Assembly: GCF_001691415.1 (NCBI RefSeq)
Contig: NZ_LRRR01000007.1
Location: 62,001 to 126,000, forward strand
Source: Pararhodobacter sp. CCB-MM2
Lineage (GTDB): Bacteria; Pseudomonadota; Alphaproteobacteria; Rhodobacterales; Rhodobacteraceae
Direction: 5' to 3'
DNA length: 64,000 nt
Part shown: piece after piece, positions 26,043 to 34,276 of the stretch
How positions within the stretch are numbered: the first letter of the stretch is position 1
Layout of the letters: the number at the start of each line of letters is the position of its first letter
The notes under the pieces: generated by a model
Databases searched by the model: none
What the model was told of the DNA's origin: nothing
The model's input: the letters and a program-made list of their open reading frames with translations, nothing else
Translations under genes and position numbers: made by a program

Positions 26043-26642
26043 ATGTCCGCCAATGATGCCGTCGCCGCGCGCCGCGCCGAGATCGTCTCGCGCCTGATCG
26101 CCGACACCCGTGGCCGCCTCGATGCGGCCGCGCTGGACCGCGACGTGCTGGACCGGATCCGCCAGGATGTGCAGGTGCTGGCCGAGGATGCGAGCCTCTG
26201 GGCCGAAGCCGATTTCCCGCCGCCCGACGCCGACGAGAAGCAGGCGCGCTACCGGATCGGTGGCGAGGGCCCCGAGGGGATCACGCTGTATCTGAACGTC
26301 ATGCGCTCGGGCAAGAAGATCCCGCCGCATGACCACACGACCTGGGCCTGCATCGCCGCTGTCTCGGGCTCCGAGCACAACACCGTCTACCGCCGCGAGG
26401 ATGACGGCCAGACCGAGGGCGTCGCCCGTCTGGGCGTGGACCGCGTCGTCGAGATCGCGCCGGGCCAATCGCTGGGCCTGATGCCCGACGACATCCACAG
26501 CGTCGAGATCCGGGGTGACCAGATCATCCGCCACCTGCATTTCTACGGCCGCCCGCTGGAGACCCTGACCGAGCGCAAGGCCTTCGACACCACGGCCAAT
26601 ACCTACAAAATCATGTCGGTCGGCGTGAAAACGCGGACCTGA
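26043..26642 (+). CDS. Cysteine dioxygenase-family thiol dioxygenase
   Basis: The 199-residue cupin is of the cysteine dioxygenase class. The iron ligands are visible as His96 and His98 (PPHDHTTW) and His152 (DDIHSVEI). The HLHFYG block near 164-169 supplies the His-x-Tyr pair of the active site. Such enzymes add O2 to a thiol to form a sulfinate; cysteine, 3-mercaptopropionate or another thiol acid are possible substrates. The ATG at 26043 follows AAAGGAAA. The next gene starts 15 bases downstream. Context with a C-S lyase and a sulfur-oxyanion exporter supports full oxidation of an organic thiol. Confidence 0.87.
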   Translation: MSANDAVAARRAEIVSRLIADTRGRLDAAALDRDVLDRIRQDVQVLAEDASLWAEADFPPPDADEKQARYRIGGEGPEGITLYLNVMRSGKKIPPHDHTTWACIAAVSGSEHNTVYRREDDGQTEGVARLGVDRVVEIAPGQSLGLMPDDIHSVEIRGDQIIRHLHFYGRPLETLTERKAFDTTANTYKIMSVGVKTRT

Positions 26643-26657
26643 TCGGAAGGACCTTCG

Positions 26658-28217
26658 ATGAAACGGATCGATGCGAACGCGCTCAAGCAACTCTTGAGCG
26701 CGAACGGGGAAATTGCATTCCTCGACATCCGCGAACATGGCCAATACGGCGAGGGGCATCCCTTCTTCTGCGTGAACCTGCCCTACAGCGTGATCGAGAC
26801 CCGCGCCCCGGTTCTGGTGCCGCGCAAGGCCACGACCTGTGTGCTGATGGATGACGGCGACCGCGTGGCCGATCTGGCCGCCGCCCGGCTGGAGGCCATC
26901 GGCTATACCGACGTGCAGGTTCTGGACGGCGGCGCGCCGGCCTGGGTTGCCGCAGGCTATACGCTGTTCAAGGGCGTGAACGTGCCGTCGAAGACCTTCG
27001 GCGAGCTGGTCGAGCATGCCTTTGACACACCCTCCATCTCTGCCGAGGAGCTGAAGGCCTGGCAGGAGGACGGCACCGAGATGGTGGTGCTGGACGGACG
27101 TTCGCCGGCCGAGTTCCACAAGATGGCGCTGCCGGGCGCGCAGTCCTGCCCCAATGCCGAGCTGGGCTACCGCTTGCCGACGCTGGTGGCCGATGCGCAG
27201 ACGCCGATCGTCGTGAACTGCGCCGGCCGCACCCGGTCGATCATCGGCGCGCAATCCCTGCGCAACCTCGGCCTCCCGAACCCGGTCTATGCGCTGCGCA
27301 ACGGCACGCAAGGCTGGCGTCTGGCCGGGTTCGAGCTGCGCTACGGCGCCGAGCCGGGCCAGCTGGCGGCGCTGGACGCGAAGGGCGAAGCCATGGCCAG
27401 CGAGCGCGCTGCCGAGCTGATCGTGGCGACCGGCCAATCCGTCGTCTCGCCCGAGACGGTCGCGGAGTGGCTGCGCGATGACAGCCGCACGACCTATCTG
27501 TTCGACGTCCGCACCCGCGAGGAATACGAGGCCGCGCATTGGGCCGGGGCCCGTCACGCCGCCGGCGGCCAGCTGGTGCAGGCGACGGATGAATACCTCG
27601 CCACCCGCCGCGCGCGGATCGTGCTGTCCGACGATCTGGGCCTTCGGGCGATGACCACCGCCATCTGGCTGCGCGGCATGGGCCATGAGGTGCATTTGCT
27701 CAACGCCGATGCGCGCAAGGGCCGTGAACAGGGCCAGCCGGTCGCGGCGGAACCCAACCTCTGCCCCCGCGTGCCGCCGTCGGCGCTGGCCGGGGCCACG
27801 CTGCTCGACGCCTCGCGCGGGCTGGACTACCGCGCCGGCCATGTCGACGGCGCGCGCTGGGTCACCCGTGCCCGCCTGACCGAGGCGGACGCGCAGGGGC
27901 GGATCGTCGTGCTGGGTCGCTCGGCCGCGCTGATCGCAGGCGTGATGCAGCGCCTGAAAGAGCTGGGGGCCGAGGATGTGGTCGCCGCTCCGGGCGGTCC
28001 GGCCGATTGGGCCGAGGCCGGTCTGACCGTGGTCGAGACGCCTGACACGCCTGTACAGGAAGATTGCATCGACTATCTGTTCTTCGTACATGATCGTCAT
28101 GACGGCAATCTCGAGGCCGCGCGGCAATACCTGAGCTGGGAAATGGGCCTGCTGGAGCAGCTCGATGCTCAGGAACGCGCCGTGTTGCAGCCCCTCCCCC
28201 TGAACGCGGCGGAGTAA
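26658..28217 (+). CDS. Four-domain rhodanese-like protein with a single active-site cysteine
   Basis: The 519-residue protein contains four rhodanese-like repeats, about residues 5-103, 125-222, 255-350 and 360-470. Only the second has the catalytic loop, NCAGRTR with Cys188. The matching loops of the others read MDDGDR, SDDLGLR and VLGRSA and lack Cys, so they are structural or binding repeats. It likely moves a sulfane sulfur or acts on thiosulfate/persulfide made in the pathway. A C-terminal tail of about 45 residues is rich in aromatic and acidic residues. It lies between the dioxygenase and the C-S lyase genes, three bases before the latter. Confidence 0.88.
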   Translation: MKRIDANALKQLLSANGEIAFLDIREHGQYGEGHPFFCVNLPYSVIETRAPVLVPRKATTCVLMDDGDRVADLAAARLEAIGYTDVQVLDGGAPAWVAAGYTLFKGVNVPSKTFGELVEHAFDTPSISAEELKAWQEDGTEMVVLDGRSPAEFHKMALPGAQSCPNAELGYRLPTLVADAQTPIVVNCAGRTRSIIGAQSLRNLGLPNPVYALRNGTQGWRLAGFELRYGAEPGQLAALDAKGEAMASERAAELIVATGQSVVSPETVAEWLRDDSRTTYLFDVRTREEYEAAHWAGARHAAGGQLVQATDEYLATRRARIVLSDDLGLRAMTTAIWLRGMGHEVHLLNADARKGREQGQPVAAEPNLCPRVPPSALAGATLLDASRGLDYRAGHVDGARWVTRARLTEADAQGRIVVLGRSAALIAGVMQRLKELGAEDVVAAPGGPADWAEAGLTVVETPDTPVQEDCIDYLFFVHDRHDGNLEAARQYLSWEMGLLEQLDAQERAVLQPLPLNAAE

Positions 28218-28220
28218 GTC

Positions 28221-29375
28221 ATGCATCGCGACACCAAGCTGTGCCATTACGGACAGGCGCAGCGCCCCGGCCCGGCGAACCCGCCGGTGGTGCGGGCCTC
28301 GACCATCCTGCATGACACGGTCGAAAGCTACAAAGCCGTCAAGGCCGCACGCGAGAGCGACGAGTACATCCTCTCCTACGGCCGTCGCGGCACGACCACG
28401 GCGCATGCGCTGATGCAGGCGATTGCCGATTTGGAAGGCGGCGAGGGGGCATGGCTGTTCCCCTCGGGCGTCGCGGCGATCTCGGCGACGTTGATGGCCT
28501 TCCTGCGGCCGGGCGATCACCTGCTGCTGGTCGACACCGTGTTCGGCGCGACCCGCACGTTTTGCGACGAGGTGCTGGCACCGCTGGGCATCACCTACGA
28601 CTTGTTCCCCTCGGACGCGGTGGACCTGTCGGCCTATGTGACGCCGAAGACCAAGCTGGTCTGGGTCGAAAGCCCCGGCTCGCAAACCTACGAGGTCATG
28701 GACCTGCCCGCGCTGACCCAATGGGCACGCGGCGCGGGCTTGGTGACGATTGCCGACAACACCTATGCCTCGGGCTGGCTGTACCGCCCGCTGGAGCTGG
28801 GTTGCGACGTTTCGGTCGTGGCGGGCACCAAGTACCTCGGCGGCCATGCCGATGTGATGATGGGGGCCGCTGCGGCCAAGGGCGAGGCGGCCGCCGTGCT
28901 GCGCCGCGCCGTGCATCTGACCGGCCAGACGCTGGCCCCGGACGAGGCCTATGCCACCCTGCGCGGCATCCGCACGCTGGGTCTGCGGCTGGAGCGTCAC
29001 GGCCAGAACAGCCTTGCCCTGACCGAGTGGTTTGCCACCCGGCCCGAGGTGCTGCGCGTGCTCCATCCGGGGCTGCAGGACCATCCCGGCCACGCCCTGT
29101 GGCAGCGCGACGGGCAGGGGGACAACGGCCTTCTGACCGTGGTGTTCAAGCCCGGCTTCGACACCACCGCCTATCTGAATGCGCTGCAGCTGTTCGGGAT
29201 CGGCAGCAGCTGGGGCGGATTCGAGAGCCTCGCCATGCCGATCGAGCCCGAACGGACCCGCGCCTCCCTGCAAGGCCTGCCCGAGGAGGCGCCGATGGTG
29301 CGTTTCCACGCCGGTCTGGAGCATGCCGACGACCTGATCGCCGACCTGTCCGCCGGGTTCGAGAGCCTGTCATGA
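28221..29375 (+). CDS. metC: Cystathionine beta-lyase-type PLP enzyme
   Basis: The 384-residue protein is a Cys/Met-metabolism PLP enzyme of the cystathionine beta-lyase type. The PLP lysine is Lys204 in AGTKYLGGHAD, and ADNTY before it provides the ring-stacking Asp. Such enzymes split C-S bonds by beta-elimination, giving a thiol, pyruvate and ammonia. In this operon it may cleave the imported thioether or an S-substituted cysteine and pass the thiol to the dioxygenase. A housekeeping methionine role is less likely, given the neighbours. Its stop overlaps the next ATG. Confidence 0.9.
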   Translation: MHRDTKLCHYGQAQRPGPANPPVVRASTILHDTVESYKAVKAARESDEYILSYGRRGTTTAHALMQAIADLEGGEGAWLFPSGVAAISATLMAFLRPGDHLLLVDTVFGATRTFCDEVLAPLGITYDLFPSDAVDLSAYVTPKTKLVWVESPGSQTYEVMDLPALTQWARGAGLVTIADNTYASGWLYRPLELGCDVSVVAGTKYLGGHADVMMGAAAAKGEAAAVLRRAVHLTGQTLAPDEAYATLRGIRTLGLRLERHGQNSLALTEWFATRPEVLRVLHPGLQDHPGHALWQRDGQGDNGLLTVVFKPGFDTTAYLNALQLFGIGSSWGGFESLAMPIEPERTRASLQGLPEEAPMVRFHAGLEHADDLIADLSAGFESLS

Positions 29376-30388
29376 CGGCGGGCGGGCTGGTGGGATCCCT
29401 GCGCGGTCTGATCGCGACACAGGGGCGGGGGCTGATGGTCGTGGCGCTGGTGGCGTTGGCGGCGAAGTTCCTGTCGCTGACCTATGGCGCGCCGGCGATG
29501 CTGATGGCGCTGCTTCTGGGCATCGCCGTCAACTTCCTGTCCGAAGACCCCCGCTGCGCCCCCGGCATTCAGGTCGGCGCGCGGGCGATCCTGCGCATCG
29601 GCGTGGCGCTTCTGGGTGTGCGGATCAGCGTCGACATGCTGCGCGACCTCGGGGCCGGGGTGATCGGTCTGGTGATCGCCGGCGTGCTGGCGACCATCGC
29701 CTTCGGGGTGCTGCTGGGCTGGATCTTCCGCCGCGACACGCAGTTCGGGCTTCTGTCCGGCGGGTCGGTGGCGATCTGCGGCGCCTCGGCCGCCATGGCC
29801 TTGAGCGCGATCCTGCCCGACCGCGACAAGGCCGAGCGCGACCTCGGGGTGACGATCCTCGGCGTGACGATCATGAGCACGCTGGCGATGGTCCTCTATC
29901 CGGTGCTGGCGCGGCATCTGTCCCTTGATGACATGACCAGCGGCATCTTCCTCGGGGCGTCGATCCATGATGTGGCGCAGGTGGTCGGCGCGGGCTTCTC
30001 GCTGTCGGAGCCGGCAGGCGAGGTGGCCGTGCTGGTCAAGCTGATCCGCGTGGCAATGCTGGCCCCGGTGGTGGTGATCCTGTCGCTGTGGTTCCGCCGC
30101 CGTCGTACCACCTCGGCGGGCGAGCATCCCCCGGCAGTGCCCGGCTTCCTGCTGGCCTTCGCGGTTCTCGCCATCATCAACTCCTTCGGCCTGATCCCCG
30201 AGCTTCTGCGCAGCTTCCTCGTGCAGCTGTCGGGCTGGGCACTGCTGTTGTCGATGGCTTCGGTCGGTATCCGCACGGCACCGGGCGCGATGATCCGCAT
30301 CGGCGGCTGGCCGCTGTTGATGATCCTTGCGCAGACGCTGTTCCTGCTGCTGTTCGTGCTGGGCGGGCTGCATTTCGTCACCGCCTGA
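29372..30388 (+). CDS. yeiH: YeiH/SuyZ-type putative sulfate or sulfite exporter (UPF0324)
   Basis: The 338-residue membrane protein with about ten helices belongs to UPF0324 (Cons_hypoth698). Visible family blocks are RIGVALLGVRIS, GGSVAICGASAAMALSAIL and GASIHDVAQVVGAG. Members in sulfonate-degrading bacteria (SuyZ) are proposed to export sulfate or sulfite released from organosulfur compounds. Its start overlaps the C-S lyase stop (ATGA), the strongest sign that this operon releases an inorganic sulfur oxyanion in amounts that need export. Confidence 0.9.
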   Translation: MTAGGLVGSLRGLIATQGRGLMVVALVALAAKFLSLTYGAPAMLMALLLGIAVNFLSEDPRCAPGIQVGARAILRIGVALLGVRISVDMLRDLGAGVIGLVIAGVLATIAFGVLLGWIFRRDTQFGLLSGGSVAICGASAAMALSAILPDRDKAERDLGVTILGVTIMSTLAMVLYPVLARHLSLDDMTSGIFLGASIHDVAQVVGAGFSLSEPAGEVAVLVKLIRVAMLAPVVVILSLWFRRRRTTSAGEHPPAVPGFLLAFAVLAIINSFGLIPELLRSFLVQLSGWALLLSMASVGIRTAPGAMIRIGGWPLLMILAQTLFLLLFVLGGLHFVTA

Positions 30389-30395
30389 CCAAGGC

Positions 30396-30419
30396 GCTGG
30401 CGGGGTCTATCCCGCCAGC
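30396..30419. terminator. Bidirectional terminator between convergent genes
   Basis: GCTGGCGGG (30396-30404) and CCCGCCAGC (30411-30419) form a perfect 9-bp stem with a 6-base loop. It lies between the exporter gene and the convergent LysR gene and includes the LysR stop codon. Confidence 0.6.
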
Positions 30420-31303
30420 ACCCGACGCAACAACTGGATGCAGTCGCGGATCAGCCCGTGATTGCGGTCGCCGGGACGGTGCACGGCCCAGACCGGAAAG
30501 CTCAACGCCGGTTCGATCGGGATCACCCGACAATCGCCCAGACGCCGATCCCCGACCGAGAAATTGTCGAGGATATGCGGAATGCCCAGATGCGCCGCAA
30601 TCGGCAGCGCCAGTTGCAGATTGCGCAGGATTACCGTGTCGCGCCCATCCTCGGCAAAGGCCGGGAAAGCCGTGACCACCGGCAGCGTCATCGGGCTGTT
30701 CTGTGGCAGCGAGGCCAACTCGTGCCGCGCCTCCAGCAACGCCTCCCATGTGAGCGAGGCCTCGGCGTGAAAACGGTGGCCGGGCCCGGTGACCAGTACG
30801 TAATGGCCTTGGCCGACCTTCACCTTGGTCAGGTCGTTGCAGCTGACCTCGCCGATCATCACCCCAAGGTCGATCACGGATTCGCGGATCTTGCGGATCT
30901 GCTCGGCCGCGCCGGCGACGGCGATGTCAAAGCGCTCGTCCGGGAATTTCTGGATGCGCGCGGCGATAACGCCCGAGAGGACCTGCTCGGCCAGACCCGC
31001 CACACAACACAGGGACAAGGGACGGTGACTGCCCCGGCGGATCGCCTGAAGCGTCTTCTCCACCCGGTCGGCGCCTTCTCGCAACAGATCGCTTTCGCGG
31101 TACAGAACCCGCCCGGCCGAGGTGGGTTGCATGCGGCCATCGATGAACACGAAGAACTCCGTATCCATCGCCGCCTGAAAATCCTTGAGGTGACGGCTGA
31201 CCGTCGGCTGTGACAACCCCAAACGCCGCGCTGCGCCCGAGATGCTCTCGGTCTCGAAGATCGCCCGGAAGACTTCCATCCGCTGAAGGGTCACGCTGCG
31301 CAT
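30407..31303 (-). CDS. LysR-family regulator of the TRAP/D-aminoacylase operon
   Basis: The 298-residue protein has the LysR helix-turn-helix (ETESISGAARRLGLSQPTVSRHLKDF) and an effector domain. The ATG at 31303 is chosen because the LysR box lies just upstream; a second Met eight codons later is possible. A longer open frame extends through the divergent promoter and into the opposite gene and is not credible. It is divergent from the TRAP genes at 31413 and probably controls them. Confidence 0.88.
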   Translation of the reverse strand: MRSVTLQRMEVFRAIFETESISGAARRLGLSQPTVSRHLKDFQAAMDTEFFVFIDGRMQPTSAGRVLYRESDLLREGADRVEKTLQAIRRGSHRPLSLCCVAGLAEQVLSGVIAARIQKFPDERFDIAVAGAAEQIRKIRESVIDLGVMIGEVSCNDLTKVKVGQGHYVLVTGPGHRFHAEASLTWEALLEARHELASLPQNSPMTLPVVTAFPAFAEDGRDTVILRNLQLALPIAAHLGIPHILDNFSVGDRRLGDCRVIPIEPALSFPVWAVHRPGDRNHGLIRDCIQLLRRVLAG

Positions 31304-31310
31304 GCGATGG

Positions 31311-31329
31311 GCATAGAAATATGCTATGC
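31311..31329. promoter_or_regulatory. LysR box in the divergent promoter
   Basis: GCATAG-N7-CTATGC (31311-31329) is a perfect inverted repeat containing the T-N11-A pattern of LysR targets. It lies seven bases before the LysR ATG and about 85 bases before the TRAP channel gene, so it suits autorepression plus activation of the divergent operon. Confidence 0.65.
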
Positions 31330-31412
31330 AGAACGCAAATAGTTTCTGTTTCCCGATACCCATCGTCGCGCTTACCGTCACGGAAACGATAAGAACGACA
31401 GGGTCGCCCTTC

Positions 31413-32699
31413 ATGTATCTCTTCTTGCTGCCCTTTCTGGGCATCGCCTTGGCTGCGGGGGCGGCGATCGCCTTCGTCATCGGGGCGGGCGCGGTGCTCA
31501 GCTTCGTGGCTTCGGACAACCTGCGCTATCTGGCGGTGCTGCCGCAGCGCATGTTCAGCCAGCTCGATGTCTTCGCCTTTCTGGCGATGCCGCTGTTCAT
31601 CCTTGCGGGCGACCTGATGAACCGGGGCGGGATCACCAAGGCGCTGACCGATCTGTCGATGCTTCTGGTGGGCTGGCTGCGCGGAGGGCTGGGGCATGTG
31701 AACGTGCTGACCTCGGTGTTCTTCGCCGGTGTCTCGGGCTCGGCCATCTCGGACGCGGCGGCGCTTGGCAGCGGCTTGGTCCCCGAGATGGAGCGGCGCG
31801 GCTATACCCGCGATTATGCGGCGGCAATCACCGCGGCCTCGTCGATCATCGGGCCGATCATCCCGCCCTCGTCGATCCTGATTTTCTACGGCGCGCTGAT
31901 GAACACCTCGGTCGCGGCGCTGTTCGCGGCGGGGATCGTGCCGGGGTTGTTGCTCGCGGCGATGCTGATGGGCATGAACGCCTTCTACGCCCACCGCGAC
32001 AACCACCCGCGCGGCATCGATCCCACCGCCCCGCGAGAGCCCGCCGCCCGCGTCGTCCTGCGTGCCCTTCCGGCCCTGCTGATGCCGCTGATCATCCTGG
32101 GCGGCACGGTTCTGGGCGTCGCCACCCCGGCCGAGGCGGCGGCGCTGGCGGTGATCGTCGCGCTGGTGGTCGGCGTGTCGACCCGGCACCTGAACGCCGC
32201 CGCGATCCGCGAGAGCCTGATCCGTTCGGGCACGCTGCTGGGCGCGATCTTCCTGATCCTCTGCGCGATTTCGACCTTCAGCTACCTCGCCGCGCTGCTG
32301 CACTGGCCCGAGGCGGTTCTGGCCGTGGTCGAAGGCTGGGGCCTGTCGCAGACCGGCTATCTGCTGCTGATCAACGTGATCTTCCTCGTCGCCGGGATGG
32401 TGATGGACGTGAAGGCCGCCGTGGCCCTGCTGGCCCCGATCTTCGTGCCCGCCGCCGTGGCGCTGGGGGTCGATCCGGTGCAGCTGGGGATGATCATCTG
32501 CCTCAACATCACCGTGGGCCTTTTGTCGCCGCCGGTCGGCGGGGTGCTGCTGATCCTCGGCACCACGGTGCAGCTGGATTACTGGCGCCTCGTGCGGGCC
32601 ACGCTGCCCTTCCTGATCGCCGAGATCATCCTGCTTTTCGTCATCACCTATGTGCCGGCCCTCAGCCTCGCGCTGCCGCAATGGCTGGGCCTGATCTGA
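31413..32699 (+). CDS. dctM: TRAP transporter large permease (DctM family)
   Basis: The 428-residue membrane protein has DctM features: FAFLAMPLFILAGDLMNRGG, AASSIIGPIIPPSSILIFYGAL and LLSPPVGGVLLILG. The ATG at 31413 begins the first hydrophobic helix; an earlier in-frame start lies in the LysR box region. The gene order here is channel, binding protein, small permease, which differs from the order in the window's other two TRAP operons. A D-aminoacylase gene ends the operon. Confidence 0.9.
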   Translation: MYLFLLPFLGIALAAGAAIAFVIGAGAVLSFVASDNLRYLAVLPQRMFSQLDVFAFLAMPLFILAGDLMNRGGITKALTDLSMLLVGWLRGGLGHVNVLTSVFFAGVSGSAISDAAALGSGLVPEMERRGYTRDYAAAITAASSIIGPIIPPSSILIFYGALMNTSVAALFAAGIVPGLLLAAMLMGMNAFYAHRDNHPRGIDPTAPREPAARVVLRALPALLMPLIILGGTVLGVATPAEAAALAVIVALVVGVSTRHLNAAAIRESLIRSGTLLGAIFLILCAISTFSYLAALLHWPEAVLAVVEGWGLSQTGYLLLINVIFLVAGMVMDVKAAVALLAPIFVPAAVALGVDPVQLGMIICLNITVGLLSPPVGGVLLILGTTVQLDYWRLVRATLPFLIAEIILLFVITYVPALSLALPQWLGLI

Positions 32700-32733
32700 C
32701 CCGAAACAACAACAAACCAACAGGAGTAACCCC

Positions 32734-33723
32734 ATGACCCGTCCTTTCCGTACCCCCCTTGCCGCGCTGCTTCTCTGCTCGACCGCGCTCGCCGCGCAGG
32801 CGGCCGAGATCAAGCTGGCGATGAATGGCGTCAATGATCCCGTCCTGAACGCCGAGGCCGCCTTCGTCGCAGGCTTTGCCGAGGCGCTGGAAGGCACCGA
32901 GTTCACCGTCACCGTCTTTCCCAACGGCACGCTCGGCGGTGAAAGCGAGGCCTTCGATCAGGTGAGCCAGGGCCTTCTGGAAATCGACCTCGCGGCCTCG
33001 CCGACGCTGTTTCGCGTCTCGGATTACGCCAAGGGGATCTTCCTGCCCTTCCTGTTCGACGACGAGGCCCATTTCGACCGCGCCTTCGCCGGCTCCGACC
33101 TGCGCGGCCAGATCAATGCCGAGCTGGAGCGCACGGGCGTGGTGCTGGCCGGGTTCAACATGATCGGCGTGGGCGTCGGTATCCACACCACCGACCGCGC
33201 CGTCACCCGGATGGAGGATTTCGGCGGCCTGCGCATCCGCGCCCTGAACCCCGAGCAGCTGGAGCAAATCGAAGCCATGGGCGCGACGGGCACCATCATC
33301 GCCTGGTCCGAGGTGGCGAATGCCATCCAGACGGGTGTGGCAGACGGCTATCTGAACGCGCCGAATTCTGCCTTGCGGACGGGCCACACCGAATTCCTGC
33401 ACAACTTCACACAGCTCGACATGTCGCCCTCGGCCCGCAGCATCGTGCTGTCCCTCGATTGGTACGAGGGCCTGTCGGACGATGAGCGCGCCCAGATCGA
33501 CGCAGCGCTGGAGGCCGGGATCGCCGCCAACCGCGCTTGGGTCGACGCCTGGCGTCCCGAGGTCCGCAGCCGTCAGGAAGCGGCCGGCGTCACCGTCAGC
33601 GAACTGGCCGAGGGCGAGCGGGACCGTCTGGTCGGCGCCATCGCCACCGTGCTGCCCGATCTGGCCGCGCCGCAGGTGATCGAGGCCTATACCGCCGCCG
33701 CAGAAGCCGCCCGCGATGAGTGA
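32734..33723 (+). CDS. dctP: TRAP transporter solute-binding protein (DctP family)
   Basis: The 329-residue protein has a signal peptide ending TALAAQAAE. The ligand region FGGLRIRALNPEQLEQIEAMGATGT keeps the Arg that binds a substrate carboxylate. An AGGAG site precedes the ATG. Its end overlaps the small-permease start by eight bases. With a deacylase in the operon, the ligand may be an N-acyl amino acid, which is inference. Confidence 0.9.
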   Translation: MTRPFRTPLAALLLCSTALAAQAAEIKLAMNGVNDPVLNAEAAFVAGFAEALEGTEFTVTVFPNGTLGGESEAFDQVSQGLLEIDLAASPTLFRVSDYAKGIFLPFLFDDEAHFDRAFAGSDLRGQINAELERTGVVLAGFNMIGVGVGIHTTDRAVTRMEDFGGLRIRALNPEQLEQIEAMGATGTIIAWSEVANAIQTGVADGYLNAPNSALRTGHTEFLHNFTQLDMSPSARSIVLSLDWYEGLSDDERAQIDAALEAGIAANRAWVDAWRPEVRSRQEAAGVTVSELAEGERDRLVGAIATVLPDLAAPQVIEAYTAAAEAARDE

Positions 33724-34276
33724 GACGCGGCATCCGCTGGTCCGGTTCAGCGACGGGCTGGACCGGGTGGCGAGCCTCGCCTGCCAATTGGCGCTGGCGC
33801 TTCTGGTGTCGGTGGTCTTCCTGCAGGTCGTGGCGCGCTACGTCTTCGCCAGCCCGCCGCCCTGGACCGAGGAACTGGCGCGTTACTGCATGATCTGGGC
33901 GGGCCTCATGGGGGCGACGCTCAGCTTCAAACGGCGGTTCGACCCGGCGCTGATGACGGCCAGCCTGTCGTCGCCGGTTCTGGCGCTGCTGGCGGGCCTC
34001 GTGCGGGGGGCGGTGGTGCTGATCTACCTGCTGCCGATCCTGTGGTTCAGCGTCTTCGGGCCGAACCTGCGCGTCGAGCGCGGCTACCTGATGCGCAACT
34101 GGTACGCCGCGGCCGACACTCTGCCGTTCTCTCTGGTCTGGGTCGCGGTGGCGGTGCCGCTGATGATCCTGATCCTGCTGGCCCACCTCGCCGCGCGCGC
34201 CGCGGGCGACAGGGGACCGGCCAAGACGGCCTCCGGCGACGATGCCGGGGGCACCCCCCTCAAGGAAACGACCTGA
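33716..34276 (+). CDS. dctQ: TRAP transporter small permease (DctQ family)
   Basis: The 186-residue membrane protein has four helices and the DctQ pattern VARYVFASPPPWTEELARYCMIWAGLMGA. It overlaps the binding-protein gene by eight bases, and its stop shares a base with the deacylase ATG (TGATG), so translation of transporter and enzyme is coupled. Confidence 0.9.
   Translation: MSETRHPLVRFSDGLDRVASLACQLALALLVSVVFLQVVARYVFASPPPWTEELARYCMIWAGLMGATLSFKRRFDPALMTASLSSPVLALLAGLVRGAVVLIYLLPILWFSVFGPNLRVERGYLMRNWYAAADTLPFSLVWVAVAVPLMILILLAHLAARAAGDRGPAKTASGDDAGGTPLKETT

Noticed and set aside
25731..29324. 1197-codon open frame on the minus strand
   Set aside because: It lies opposite five well-recognised genes, has low-complexity Arg/Gln/His-rich content typical of high-GC antisense frames, and shows no domain.
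30927..32930. 667-codon frame on the minus strand upstream of the LysR gene
   Set aside because: It is antisense to the TRAP channel gene and crosses the divergent promoter; the composition is that of a shadow frame.
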